Positions 18,003-29,963 are shown, counted from the stretch's first letter. The stretch: 64,000 nucleotides of DNA from Mycobacterium sp. ITM-2016-00317 (GCF_002968295.1 NZ_CP134399.1:806001-870000); one strand, 5' to 3'. The notes: generated by a model not told the origin, from the letters alone. Made by a program: numbers and translations.

Positions 18003-18599
18003 ATGTTTCGGCGGCGGCTGATCCAGTGGGGGATGGTGGCGCTGGTGGTGCCGATGCTCGCGCTCGCGCCGGTCAGTGGCGCCCAACCCGCGGGTGCCGC
18101 GCCGACGATGCCGGTGTTCACCCCGTATCCGTCGGCCTGGCAACCCAATTACACGGTGTTCCCGTACAACCTCTGGCAGAACCGTGTCACACCGCAGCAG
18201 ATCACCGCGGAGCGCGAATCGTGTCAATGGCTCAACGCCCAGTACGGCGAGCTGATGAACCAGGTGTACGGATTTCAGAACTTCCTCGCCGACCAGCACG
18301 ACGTCTGGACCGCGCCGGGGGTGACCGAGGCCGGCGGCCTCGTCGCGGCCAACCTCGACCAGTCCGCGGCGTTCCTCGACCCGCGTGCGCACACGCTGTT
18401 CATCATCAACTATCCGGACCAGAGCGAGTATTCGCCGCTGTTCCATGGCGATTCGTTCTACCGGCTCTGGTATCAGTTCACCCAGATCAGCGACAAGATC
18501 AAGCAGCGGCTGCCGTCCGGCCAGATCAACGCCAACATCGCGACCGCGAACGTGTACGGCACCGTGATCCGCGACTCGGGGGTCTGCAACGGCGCCTGA
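18003..18599 (+). CDS. Secreted protein of unknown function in mce operon
   Basis: A 198-residue protein with an N-terminal signal sequence (RRLIQWGMVALVVPMLALAP) and probable cleavage after an AGA/AAP region near residue 34. The mature part is rich in Tyr, Trp and Asn and has two Cys residues (ESCQWLN and the C-terminal GVCNGA). Start ATG lies two bases after the previous stop, making it the last gene of the mce transcript. I do not recognise a characterised family. Confidence 0.7.
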   Translation: MFRRRLIQWGMVALVVPMLALAPVSGAQPAGAAPTMPVFTPYPSAWQPNYTVFPYNLWQNRVTPQQITAERESCQWLNAQYGELMNQVYGFQNFLADQHDVWTAPGVTEAGGLVAANLDQSAAFLDPRAHTLFIINYPDQSEYSPLFHGDSFYRLWYQFTQISDKIKQRLPSGQINANIATANVYGTVIRDSGVCNGA

Positions 18600-18629
18600 C
18601 GCGCCGCAACAGGAACCGCCATTGACATG

Positions 18630-18658
18630 TTGACACAGAAAGCTAGTCTTTGTGTCAA
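18630..18658. promoter_or_regulatory. TetR-type operator upstream of second DUF2236 gene
   Basis: A perfect 8-bp inverted repeat TTGACACA / TGTGTCAA (18630-18637 and 18651-18658) separated by 13 bases. It lies directly upstream of the DUF2236-TetR-acyl-CoA ligase unit and is a good candidate operator for that TetR protein. Confidence 0.6.
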
Positions 18659-18678
18659 CGACAATGTCGGGAGGCGCA

Positions 18679-19701
18679 ATGGTCGCGATCGCCGGGGAGT
18701 CCGAGACGTCGGGGGACTCCGTCGCCAAGAACGTCCGTCCCAAGGTCATCTACGAATTCCGCAAGCACTCCGGCAGTGTCCTGGGTGGGCTCTTCGGCGC
18801 CGCCGCCTTCGACGAAGTAGCCCTGGTGCCGGTGGCAGCCGCCGTCGACCGCACCGGCCGGTTCGCGTCGAACTTCGCCGATCGCGGCGTGCGCAGCGGC
18901 TTTTCCGCGCTGCTCGCCATCTGGGGTGACGCGACGGACCGGGCTGCCGAGGGAAACCGGCTCAAGACGATGCATCGCGACGTCCGCGGGCGGGGCACCG
19001 GCGAGTTCGCCGACGTGCGCTACAGCGCGCTGGACCCGAAACTGTGGAACTGGATCGCGGTCAGCGGCCTGTTCCTGGTACTCAACTCGTTCACGCCGTG
19101 TACGGGCATCACACTGACCGACGACGAACGTGAGGTCGCCTACCAGCAACTCCTGGAAGGCTTCCGGTCGCTGGAACTACCGGGCAAGAGTGCGAAGCTG
19201 CCTGCGACTTACGCCGAGGCGGTCGCCTACTACGACGCGATGGTCCGCGACGAACTGGCCACTAATCCGTTTCTGCAGCGGGTCACCGAGGATCTGACCC
19301 GGCTCCCGCTGCCGACCTTGGTGCTGCCGCCTCTGGTACGGATGGCGCTGACACCGACGTGGATGGTGTTGCGCCCGTTGGCCGGACGGGTGGTGAAGGT
19401 CTGCTCGTTCGGCATCCTGCATCCCGACATCCGGGAGATGACGGGATTCCGGTGGGACGAACGCCACGACCGGGAGTTCGCGCTGTACAGTCGGGTGTTG
19501 CAGCTCGCCTGGCGCACGCTGCCGGACAGGCTCCTGCTGATCCCGTTGGCCCGCAATCGAATCGAGTACGAGAAGCTGGTGCGGTTGCACCGCTCCGTCG
19601 CGCTGGACTCGTTCGCGCCGCCGGCTGCCCGGCGAGCTGACCTGGGATGCGACGGGCACGCAACACTGACGGCGCGACAGCGCAGGAATCGGCGATCCTG
19701 A
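18679..19701 (+). CDS. DUF2236 (MpaB-like oxygenase) protein 2
   Basis: A 340-residue DUF2236 protein. The family block is KTMHRDVRGRGTGEFADVRY followed by SALDPKLWNWIAVSGLFL around residues 95-135, with the conserved His-Arg-Asp. It is only distantly similar to the first DUF2236 protein in the window. ATG 18679 is preceded by GGGAGG (18669-18674); the GTG at 18652 would lie inside the operator palindrome, and an ATG at 18664 is another option. The 3' end overlaps the next TetR gene by 55 bp, indicating coupling. Confidence 0.8.
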   Translation: MVAIAGESETSGDSVAKNVRPKVIYEFRKHSGSVLGGLFGAAAFDEVALVPVAAAVDRTGRFASNFADRGVRSGFSALLAIWGDATDRAAEGNRLKTMHRDVRGRGTGEFADVRYSALDPKLWNWIAVSGLFLVLNSFTPCTGITLTDDEREVAYQQLLEGFRSLELPGKSAKLPATYAEAVAYYDAMVRDELATNPFLQRVTEDLTRLPLPTLVLPPLVRMALTPTWMVLRPLAGRVVKVCSFGILHPDIREMTGFRWDERHDREFALYSRVLQLAWRTLPDRLLLIPLARNRIEYEKLVRLHRSVALDSFAPPAARRADLGCDGHATLTARQRRNRRS

Positions 19702-20240
19702 AGGCGGCCGCCGAAGAGGTCGCGCTGGTCGGCGTGGGCAGGCTGAGCATGGATGTGGTGGCCCGGCAGGCCGGGGTCAGCCGCAGCACGCTCTACCGCC
19801 GGTTCCCCACCCGGGATGCCCTGATCACCGAGCTGGGGCGGCAGACGTTCGACTTCGCGATGGCGCGGCTGCAGACCGTACCGATCGATTCCGGGCCGCA
19901 GCAGGCGGCGGTGGCCGCGTTCCGCGAAGGAGTCCGGCTGCTCACCGGTGAGCCGGTGATGCGCAGATTCCTCCAACTCGACGGCGAGTTCACCGCCACC
20001 AAGGACATGGTGGACGAGGCCCGGCTGTTCCTCGTCAGCGCCGCGACGGCGATGGCGAAGGCGTTGCGGTCGGCCGGCGCCACGATGCCCGATGACGAAC
20101 TGCTGGCCGTCGCCGAGGTACACATCCGGCTGGCCGCCTCGCTGGTTCAGATCAACACCGCCGTGCTCGACGTCACCGACGACGACGCGGTCGTCAGGTA
20201 TGCCGAGAAGTACCTCGCCCCGCTCGTGCGCGGAGATTGA
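19647..20240 (+). CDS. TetR-family regulator (partner of DUF2236 protein 2)
   Basis: A 197-residue TetR repressor with the HTH at about residues 15-60 (ILKAAAEEVALVGVGRLSMD, QAGVSRSTLYRRFPTRDALI) and a helical ligand-binding domain. It starts inside the end of the DUF2236 gene and ends 45 bp before an acyl-CoA ligase gene, so the three probably form one operon controlled through the palindrome at 18630-18658. The ligand is unknown; the neighbours suggest a lipid or steroid-like acid. Confidence 0.85.
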   Translation: MRRARNTDGATAQESAILKAAAEEVALVGVGRLSMDVVARQAGVSRSTLYRRFPTRDALITELGRQTFDFAMARLQTVPIDSGPQQAAVAAFREGVRLLTGEPVMRRFLQLDGEFTATKDMVDEARLFLVSAATAMAKALRSAGATMPDDELLAVAEVHIRLAASLVQINTAVLDVTDDDAVVRYAEKYLAPLVRGD

Positions 20241-20285
20241 GCAAATCCGCTGAACGGCACCCGACGCCATGGCACGCTTCTGGCC

Positions 20286-21848
20286 ATGGCCGATCTGCCC
20301 GAACCGCGATTCCTCGACGAGCGCCTCGCGCATTGGGCGAGTACCACACCCGACGCAGAAGCGATGGACTATCTGGACCGGTCGTGGACGTGGTCGCAGT
20401 GGAACGACCGGGTACGCAGGCTCGCCGGTGCGCTCACCGAACGCGGCGTCGCGCGCGGCGACGTGGTGGCCTTCCTCGACAAGAACCACCCCGCCTGTGT
20501 CGAGCTCACCCTCGCCGCGGCGTCGCTGGGTGCGGCCAACGCGATCATCAACTTCCGGCTGTCCGCCGACGAACTCGACTACGTCCTCAACGATTCCGGC
20601 GCCAAGCTGCTTCTCGTCGGCGAGGAGTTCCGCGACGCGATCGACGGCATCCGCGACCGGCTCACCGGCATCGAGCACGTCGTCTCCGTCAAACCCGAGG
20701 GCGGCGACGAGTACGAGGCGATGCTGGACGCCGCCACCGCGGTGGAGCGCTCCGGCGACGTCGAACCCGGCGACGTGTGCACCATCATGTACTCGTCCGG
20801 GACCACCGGCAGGCCGAAGGGCGTCGAGCTCACCCAGGCCAACCTCATCGCCCACACCGTGAACGCGCACGAGGGCTTCGAGTTCGACGAGGGCGACAAG
20901 AACATGGTGTCGATGCCGCTGTTCCACGTCGGCGGATCGTCGTACGTGCAGTTCGGGATTCACGACGGCTTCCCGAGCGTGATGACCCGCGACGTCGACG
21001 GCATGACCCTGGCCGGGGCGATCCTCAAGGGCGCCAACCGCACGTTCCTGGTGCCGGCAGTGCTGGCCAAGGTGCTCGACGCCGGCGAGGACGCGGTCAA
21101 GCTGTTCGCGTCGCTCAAGACGTTCGCCTACGGCGCGTCCCCGATGCCGCTGCCGCTGCTGCGTCAGGCGCTGCAGGCCTGGCCGGACACCGATTTCATG
21201 CAGGCCTACGGGCTGACCGAACTGTGCGGCGTCGTCAGCCACCTGCTGCCCGAGGCCCACCGCGACCCCGGCAAGGAGGAGCGGCTGTCCAGCGCGGGCA
21301 CACTGGTGCCCAACGCCGAGGTCCGGGTGGTCGACCCGGACACCCTGGAGGACGTCCCGGCCGGCAAGCAGGGCGAATTGTGGTTCCGCTCACCGCAATT
21401 GATGAAGGGCTACCACAACAAGCCCGAGGCCACCGCCGAGGCGATCACCGAGGACGGCTGGTTCCGTTCCGGAGACATCGGCCGCGTCGACGAGGGCGGC
21501 TACATCTTCGTCGAGGACCGGCTCAAGGACATGATCATCTCGGGCGGGGAGAACATCTACTCCATCGAGGTGGAGCGGGTGCTGGCCGAACACGAGGCCG
21601 TCGCCGAGGTCGCGGTGATCGGGGTGCCCGACGACAAGTGGGGCGAGGTGGTCAAGGCGGTCGTGGTGCTCGACGGGGAGGCTTCGGAAGCGGACCTGAT
21701 CGCCTACGCGCGCGAACGGCTGGCCGCCTACAAGTGTCCGAAGTCCGTCGAGATCGCCGACGACCTGCCCCGCAACCCGACCGGCAAGATCCTGAAGAAG
21801 GAGCTGCGCAAGCCGCACTGGGAGGGCCGCGACCGCGCCACCGTGTAG
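20286..21848 (+). CDS. Long-chain fatty-acid--CoA ligase (FadD family)
   Basis: A 520-residue ANL-family ligase. Motifs: MYSSGTTGRPKG phosphate loop (about 170-181), YGLTE (A5), GDIGRVDEGGYIFVEDRLKD (A7/A8), SGGENIYSIEVE, and NPTGKILKKELR with the catalytic Lys at the end. It activates a carboxylic acid as the acyl-AMP and forms the CoA thioester in the cytoplasm. It follows the DUF2236-TetR pair. Acyl-CoA ligases often accompany mce operons (fadD5 at mce1), so it may activate the imported lipid; that is inference. Confidence 0.85.
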   Translation: MADLPEPRFLDERLAHWASTTPDAEAMDYLDRSWTWSQWNDRVRRLAGALTERGVARGDVVAFLDKNHPACVELTLAAASLGAANAIINFRLSADELDYVLNDSGAKLLLVGEEFRDAIDGIRDRLTGIEHVVSVKPEGGDEYEAMLDAATAVERSGDVEPGDVCTIMYSSGTTGRPKGVELTQANLIAHTVNAHEGFEFDEGDKNMVSMPLFHVGGSSYVQFGIHDGFPSVMTRDVDGMTLAGAILKGANRTFLVPAVLAKVLDAGEDAVKLFASLKTFAYGASPMPLPLLRQALQAWPDTDFMQAYGLTELCGVVSHLLPEAHRDPGKEERLSSAGTLVPNAEVRVVDPDTLEDVPAGKQGELWFRSPQLMKGYHNKPEATAEAITEDGWFRSGDIGRVDEGGYIFVEDRLKDMIISGGENIYSIEVERVLAEHEAVAEVAVIGVPDDKWGEVVKAVVVLDGEASEADLIAYARERLAAYKCPKSVEIADDLPRNPTGKILKKELRKPHWEGRDRATV

Positions 21849-21919
21849 GCGGTTGTTTCCGGGACATGACCGGGGCGAAACACTTGGGTAACCTGGCTGG
21901 TGCAGCGCCCGATCCTGGG

Positions 21920-21966
21920 TGCTGGCGGACGAGGGAGCAGTACCCGCAGCGACAAGACTGACTCAC
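21920..21966 (+). promoter_or_regulatory. Guanidine-III (ykkC-III) riboswitch aptamer
   Basis: The segment contains GCGGACGAGG, GTACCCGC and GACAAGACTG in the order and spacing of the guanidine-III class. GCGG (21924-21927) pairs with CCGC, and GAGCAGT pairs with ACTG(A)CTC, forming the expected pseudoknot. It sits just ahead of two SMR exporter genes of the Gdx type, the usual target of this class, which gives strong support. Known family behaviour: guanidinium binding turns the exporter on. Confidence 0.85.
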
Positions 21967-21981
21967 CGAGGAGTGTCTTGT
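21952..21981 (+). promoter_or_regulatory. SD-sequestering hairpin of the guanidine riboswitch
   Basis: ACAAGAC (21952-21958) pairs with GTCTTGT (21975-21981) and ACTC (21961-21964) with GAGT (21971-21974), with the loop ACCGAG. This stem hides the ribosome-binding site GAGGAG (21968-21973) and reaches the GTG start. Its 5' arm uses the same ACTG/ACTC bases as the aptamer pseudoknot, so the two folds exclude each other and a translational ON switch is expected. Confidence 0.65.
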
Positions 21982-22294
21982 GGCCTGGCTGATTCTGGTG
22001 ATCAGTGGATTCCTCGAGGCCGTCTGGGCGACGGCACTCGGCATGTCGAACGGTTTCCGGCGCTGGCGAACGCTGCTGGTCATCCTCGTCACGATGCCCG
22101 CGAGCCTGGTCGGCCTCGCGTACGCGATGACGTCGTTGCCGACGGGCACGGCGTATGCGGTCTGGGTCGGTATCGGCGCCACGCTGACGGTGCTGTGGGC
22201 GATCGCGACCAAGCGGGAGACGGCCTCCACCGCCCGGATGGTGTTGCTTCTCGTGCTGGTCGGAAGCGTCGTCGGACTCAAGGCGGTGAGCTGA
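21980..22294 (+). CDS. gdx: SMR guanidinium exporter subunit (Gdx/SugE type)
   Basis: A 104-residue four-helix small-multidrug-resistance protein. MAWLILVISGFLEAVWATAL carries the membrane-embedded Glu (residue 13) used for proton and substrate exchange, and SLPTGTAYAVWVGIGA is the signature of helix 3. The sequence resembles guanidinium-specific Gdx proteins more than EmrE. GTG at 21980 follows GAGGAG. It should work as an antiparallel heterodimer with the next gene product, controlled by the guanidine-III riboswitch. Confidence 0.88.
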   Translation: MAWLILVISGFLEAVWATALGMSNGFRRWRTLLVILVTMPASLVGLAYAMTSLPTGTAYAVWVGIGATLTVLWAIATKRETASTARMVLLLVLVGSVVGLKAVS

Positions 22295-22295
22295 C

Positions 22296-22673
22296 ATGCC
22301 GTGGGCGGTCCTGATTCTCAGCGCAGTGCTGGAAGCCGTGTGGGCGACCGCACTCGGTGCGAGCGACGGTCTGCGCGAACCGGTGCCCACCGCGGTGTTC
22401 GCGGTGGCGACGCTGGCCAGCATCATCGGCCTCGGCTGGGCAGCCAAGCACATCCCGATCGGCACGGCCTACGCGGTGTGGACGGGCCTGGGTGCCGCGC
22501 TGACCGTCGGCTACGCGATGGTCACCGGCATCGAGGCCGTCTCGCTGGGCAAGGTGGTGTTCCTGGGCGGGATCATCGTCGCGGTCGTCGGCCTCCAGAT
22601 GCTGCCGTCGGGCGCCGGCAGGAAGGCCGGTGCCGACCCCCGGCCGCCGGTGGTGGAGCGCTCCGGCCGCTGA
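22296..22673 (+). CDS. SMR guanidinium exporter, second subunit
   Basis: A 125-residue SMR protein paralogous to the preceding one: SAVLEAVWATALGASDG with the conserved Glu13 and HIPIGTAYAVWTGLGAAL in helix 3. It has an extra hydrophilic C-terminal tail of about 20 residues. Its ATG lies one base after the upstream stop, so the pair is translated together, as in YkkCD-type heterodimeric transporters. Transport of guanidinium is inferred from the riboswitch and the Gdx-like sequence. Confidence 0.88.
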   Translation: MPWAVLILSAVLEAVWATALGASDGLREPVPTAVFAVATLASIIGLGWAAKHIPIGTAYAVWTGLGAALTVGYAMVTGIEAVSLGKVVFLGGIIVAVVGLQMLPSGAGRKAGADPRPPVVERSGR

Positions 22674-22687
22674 GGCACGATGAGGCG

Positions 22688-23644
22688 GTGGTGGACCTCG
22701 CCGACATCCTGGACCGGCTGCACGTGGTGGCGTTGCCGATGCGGGTGCGCTTCCGCGGCATCACGACGCGGGAACTCGCGCTGATCGACGGCCCCGCCGG
22801 CTGGGGCGAGTTCGGGGCGTTCGTCGAGTACGGCCCCGCGGAGGCCGCTCACTGGCTGGCTGCCGGGGTGGAGGCTGCTTACCGCCCGTTGCCCGAGGTG
22901 GTGCGTCCGAGCATCCCGATCAACGCGACGGTGCCCGCGGTCGCCCCGGAGGAGGTTCCCGCGGTGCTCGCGCGGTTCCCCGGCGCCCGCACCGCGAAGG
23001 TGAAGGTGGCCGAACCCGGCCAGACCCTCGCCGACGACGTCGCCCGCGTCGAGGCCGTGCGCGCCGCGGTGGCCACGGTGCGGGTGGACGCCAACGGCGG
23101 GTGGACGGTCGAGGAGGCCGTCGACGCGGCGCGGGCGCTGACCGCCGGCGGCCCGCTCGAATACCTGGAGCAGCCGTGCCGCACCGTGGCCGAACTGGCC
23201 GAGGTGCGGCGCCGGGTCGAGGTGCCGGTCGCCGCCGACGAGAGCATCCGCAAGGCCGACGACCCCCTGCACGTGGTGCGCAGCGGAGCCGCCGACATCG
23301 CGGTGCTGAAGGTCGCTCCGCTGGGCGGAGTGCACGCGATGTTGCGGATCGCCGCGCAGATCGACGTCCCGGTCGTGGTCTCCAGCGCGCTGGACTCCGC
23401 GGTCGGCATCGGTGCCGGGCTGGTCGCCGCGGGCTGCCTGCCGGCGCTCGGGCATGCCTGCGGCCTGGGCACCGGCGGGCTGTTCGTCGATGATGTCGCC
23501 GCACCGGTCGTCCCCGTCGACGGCACGCTGCCCGCCGCGCCGGTCCCGCCCGATCCCGACCGGATCGCCGCGCTGGCCGCACCGGCCGAGCGCAGGCAGT
23601 GGTGGATCGACCGGGTGCGCGAGTGCTACCCGCTGTTGCCCTGA
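22688..23644 (+). CDS. menC: o-Succinylbenzoate synthase MenC
   Basis: A 318-residue enolase-superfamily enzyme that dehydrates SHCHC to o-succinylbenzoate in menaquinone synthesis. Visible catalytic features are TAKVKVAEPG (KxK), RVDANGGW with the first metal Asp, EYLEQPC (Glu), AADES (Asp/Glu) and VLKVAPLGG (second Lys). The text matches the mycobacterial MenC closely, including the start of the conserved core RLHVVALPMRVRFRGIT. Two adjacent GTG codons (22688 and 22691) are possible starts. It opens the men block shared with M. tuberculosis. Confidence 0.93.
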   Translation: MVDLADILDRLHVVALPMRVRFRGITTRELALIDGPAGWGEFGAFVEYGPAEAAHWLAAGVEAAYRPLPEVVRPSIPINATVPAVAPEEVPAVLARFPGARTAKVKVAEPGQTLADDVARVEAVRAAVATVRVDANGGWTVEEAVDAARALTAGGPLEYLEQPCRTVAELAEVRRRVEVPVAADESIRKADDPLHVVRSGAADIAVLKVAPLGGVHAMLRIAAQIDVPVVVSSALDSAVGIGAGLVAAGCLPALGHACGLGTGGLFVDDVAAPVVPVDGTLPAAPVPPDPDRIAALAAPAERRQWWIDRVRECYPLLP

Positions 23645-23725
23645 GCTGCCGGATGTATGCCCTGGACGGCACGGCCGGGGCCGCCCAGACTGAGGGCATC
23701 CGCCCGAGCGTCGAGGGAGCCCACC

Positions 23726-24477
23726 GTGCAGGTCGCCATCATGCTGTATCCGGGGTTCACCGCGCTGGACTTCATCGGCCCCTACGAAAGCCTGCGCTGG
23801 CTGCCCGACGCCGAGGTGCGGTTCGTGTGGCACCAGCCGGGCCCGATCGCCGCCGATTCGCACGTGCTGCTGATCGGCGCCACCCACGGCTTCGACGAGA
23901 CGCCGGCCCCGGACATCGTCCTGGTCCCCGGTGGGTTCTCGACGATGGAACACGCCCGCGACGAGAAGGTGCTCGACTGGGTGCGCCGCGCGCACGAGAC
24001 GTCGACGTGGAAACGTCGGTGTGCTCGGGATCGGTGATCCTGGCCGCGGCCGGGGTGCTCGACGGCAAACGGGCCACCTCGCACTGGGCGGCGCTGCCGG
24101 TGCTCAAGACCCTGGGCGCGCAGCCGGTCGGCGATCAGCGCATCGTGGTCGCCGACGACAGGACCGTGACCGCGGCCGGGGTGTCGGCCGGTATCGACCT
24201 CGGCCTCTGGCTGGCCGGTCGCATCGCCGGGGAGGCCCGGGCCAGGGCCATCCAGCTGGCGATCGAGTACGACCCGCAGCCGCCGTTCGACTCCGGGCAC
24301 ATGTCGAAGGCCTCGGCGTCGACCAAGGCGCTGGCCACCGCGCTGATGGGCAGGGAGATGGCCACGCCCGCCGCGCTGGCCGCCTCCACCGGGCTGCTCT
24401 GGGACGCCGCCCTCAAGCGAATCCGGCGCGCAAGGCGACACTCAGGGCGCGTCAGCGCGCCCGATTCGCTCCAGTAG
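23726..24477 (+). pseudogene. DJ-1/PfpI-family protein, apparent frameshift
   Basis: The N-terminal half (GTG 23726; VQVAIMLYPGFTALDFIGPY ... VPGGFSTMEHARDEKVLDWV) and the C-terminal half (ETSVCSGSVILAAAGVLDGK ... FDSGHMSKAS) are in different frames joined at about 24010-24013, as if one base were missing. Joined, the protein would be about 250 residues with the nucleophilic Cys in VCSGS, as in isonitrile hydratase-like and other DJ-1/PfpI enzymes. Either a recent inactivation or a sequence error. It lies between menC and bpoC, where I recall no counterpart in M. tuberculosis. Confidence 0.7.
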
Positions 24478-27455
<2,978 letters not shown>

Positions 27456-28219
27456 ATATCCAGCTTCTGCTCGGCGTTGAGGTCGAACACCGTCGGGGTG
27501 CCGGTGTCCACGGGGTCGATGTCGAAGAGCAGATCGAAGTTGGTGTCGTCCATCTCGACGACGTCGACGGCCTCGCCGCCGGCGACGATGTGGTCGGTGA
27601 CCGCGTCGGGGATGCCTGCGGCGGCGGCCATGTCACGCCGTTCGTCGCCGCTGAACGACGGCCCTCCGGGCTGCTGGTTGACCCACAGTTCGTGCACGAA
27701 GCGCTGCAACTGGGTGCCGGTGGCCGCGGAGTTGTCGACGGCGTCGGTGGCCAGGAACATCGCATTGGCCACGTCGGCGGAGTAGCCGTCGTAGTCCTCG
27801 TCGAGGAAGGTCAGCGGCCGGTAGGTGACCTGCAGTGCCCCGACCGTGATGTGGTAGGCCAGCTGGTCGCCGTAGTCGTACTGCAGGTCCCCGCAATGCA
27901 TGCACTGCGGTTCGGTGAAGATCTCGATCTTGGCGGGCGCGTCGTCGAAGCCGGCGACGATGCCGAAACCGTCCTCGGTGAGCGCGAGCGGCGCCGCGAC
28001 CGGGTCGATCCGGGCCTGGCCGCTGACCTCGGTGGTGCATCCGAGCGCGGTCGTCAGCAGCCCGAACGTGCCGAGCAGAGCCAGGGGGCGAATCCAGTGC
28101 ATGGGTCCATCCTCGTCGCGATCCCGGCGCGGGGCCGTCTTTTGCCCGCGCACCGGCAATTCGTGTGACATCTTCCTGTCCGCAACCCCGCCGTCAGCCG
28201 GCGATGTCACGGTCTGGGG

Positions 28220-29347
28220 GTGCGCGTTGCCATCGTCGCCGAATCGTTCCTACCGAATGTCAACGGGGTCACCAACTCGGTGCTCCGGGTGATCGAGCAC
28301 CTGCGTCGCACGGGGCACGAGGTCCTGGTGATCGCCCCGGACACGCCGCGCGGTCAGCCTTCCGCCGACAAGGTGCACGACGGGGTGCGGGTGCACCGGG
28401 TGCCGTCGCTGATGTTGCCCAAGGTCACCTCGCTACCGCTGGGGGTGCCGCGGCCGCGGATGGTCGGGGTGCTGCGCGGCTTCGACCCGGACGTCGTGCA
28501 CCTGGCCTCACCGGCGCTGCTCGGCTGGGGCGGTGTGCACGCGGCGCGCCGGCTCGGCATCCCGACGGTGGCCGTGTTCCAGACCGACGTCGCAGGGTTC
28601 GCGCAGAGCTACGGTGTCGGTGTGCTCGCGCAGGCGTCCTGGGCCTGGACCCGGCGGCTGCACACCAAAGCCGACCGCACCCTGGCTCCATCGACTGCGG
28701 CAATGGAAAGTCTTGCTGTGCAAGATATTCCGCGGGTCCACCGGTGGGCGCGGGGAGTGGACGTGACGGGGTTCGCGCCGTCGGCACGCGACGAGCGGCT
28801 GCGCCGGGCCTGGTCGCCCGACGGCAGGCCCATCGTCGGGTTCGTCGGTCGGCTCGCACCGGAGAAGCATGTCGAGCGGCTGGCCCGGTTGCACGCCCGC
28901 GACGACCTTCAGCTGGTGGTGGTCGGCGACGGCGTCGACCGTGCGAAGCTCGAATCAGTACTGCCCCGAGCTGTTTTCACCGGAGCGCTGTACGGGCGGG
29001 AGCTGGCGGCGGCCTACGCCTCCATGGACGTGTTCGTCCATCCCGGTGAGCACGAGACGTTCTGTCAGGCGGTCCAGGAGGCGATGGCCTCGGGTCTGCC
29101 GGTCGTCGCGCCCGACGCCGGGGGTCCGCGGGATCTGGTGGCCCCGTACCGGACCGGGTTGCTGCTGCCCGTCGCCGAGTTCGAACACCGGCTCTCGGAG
29201 TCGGTCGACCACCTGACCGCCGAACGCCGCCGCTACTCGGTGGCCGCTCGCAGGAGCGTGCTTGGCCGCACCTGGCCGGTGATCTGCGAGGAGCTGGTCG
29301 GGCACTACGAGGCGGTCGTGGGCGCCCGCAGCCTGCGCGCCGCGTGA
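28220..29347 (+). CDS. mgtA: GDP-mannose-dependent alpha-mannosyltransferase MgtA
   Basis: A 375-residue GT4-family glycosyltransferase (GT-B fold). It starts [20 protein letters not shown] with the Gly-rich acceptor loop; the donor-binding half has [15 protein letters not shown] and the EX7E motif in [19 protein letters not shown]. The M. tuberculosis counterpart (Rv0557, formerly PimB) mannosylates glucuronosyl diacylglycerol, a cell-envelope glycolipid. GTG start at 28220. Position within the men block is conserved. Confidence 0.9.
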   Translation: MRVAIVAESFLPNVNGVTNSVLRVIEHLRRTGHEVLVIAPDTPRGQPSADKVHDGVRVHRVPSLMLPKVTSLPLGVPRPRMVGVLRGFDPDVVHLASPALLGWGGVHAARRLGIPTVAVFQTDVAGFAQSYGVGVLAQASWAWTRRLHTKADRTLAPSTAAMESLAVQDIPRVHRWARGVDVTGFAPSARDERLRRAWSPDGRPIVGFVGRLAPEKHVERLARLHARDDLQLVVVGDGVDRAKLESVLPRAVFTGALYGRELAAAYASMDVFVHPGEHETFCQAVQEAMASGLPVVAPDAGGPRDLVAPYRTGLLLPVAEFEHRLSESVDHLTAERRRYSVAARRSVLGRTWPVICEELVGHYEAVVGARSLRAA

Positions 29348-29354
29348 CGGCGGG

Positions 29355-29963
29355 TCACCGCGCGCGCAGCCCCAACGTATAGGTGGTCAGGTACTCGTCG
29401 AGGACGGGCCGGCGGATGTCGGGGGACTCGGGGAGCGTGATCATCAGCGCGTAGAGCCCGGCCAGGAACGACACCCCGTTGAGCATCATGTCGACCTCCG
29501 CGGGGATCTCACCGCGATGCTGGGCGCGCTGCAGGTCCTCGACCACCGCGGCGATCGCGGGGTGGGTGGTCCACGTCTCGGACGGGGGTCGGCTGGTGGA
29601 GAAGTGCAGCGCGAGAAAGTCTTTGAACAGACGATTGCCCAGCCGGGCTTCGAGGCGTTCCAGCGCACCGACCGCCTCGGCGAAGGTGTCCCGCACGTCG
29701 TGCGGGCGTCGGTAGCGCCGGGTCAACTCTGCGGCGATCCGGTCCTGCTCGCGGTCCTCCAGTTCGATCAGGGCGTGCTCTTTGGTCGGGAAGTGGAAGA
29801 AGAAGGTCCCGTGGGCCACCCCGGCCGCCGACACGATGGCGCCGATGTCGGCCGCGGCGATGCCGCCCCGCTTGAACTCCGCGATCGCCGCGCCGAGCAG
29901 CCGTTCACGCGTCTGCAGGCCCTTCCTGCCGCGCCCGGGCCTGTCCGTCCTCAGCACGCCCAC
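29355..29963 (-). CDS. TetR-family transcriptional regulator
   Basis: A 202-residue TetR protein with a basic N-terminus, HTH at about residues 17-62 (RERLLGAAIAEFKRGGIAAA, VAHGTFFFHFPTKEHALI) and a helical C-terminal domain. It is divergent from the NorE/NorF-like membrane gene set starting at 30126, with a short palindrome in the gap, so it probably represses that set. GTG start at 29963. Confidence 0.85.
   Translation of the reverse strand: MGVLRTDRPGRGRKGLQTRERLLGAAIAEFKRGGIAAADIGAIVSAAGVAHGTFFFHFPTKEHALIELEDREQDRIAAELTRRYRRPHDVRDTFAEAVGALERLEARLGNRLFKDFLALHFSTSRPPSETWTTHPAIAAVVEDLQRAQHRGEIPAEVDMMLNGVSFLAGLYALMITLPESPDIRRPVLDEYLTTYTLGLRAR

Noticed and set aside
19230..21260. 676-residue open frame on the minus strand
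   Set aside because: Antisense to the DUF2236, TetR and FadD genes, which have clear family motifs on the plus strand.
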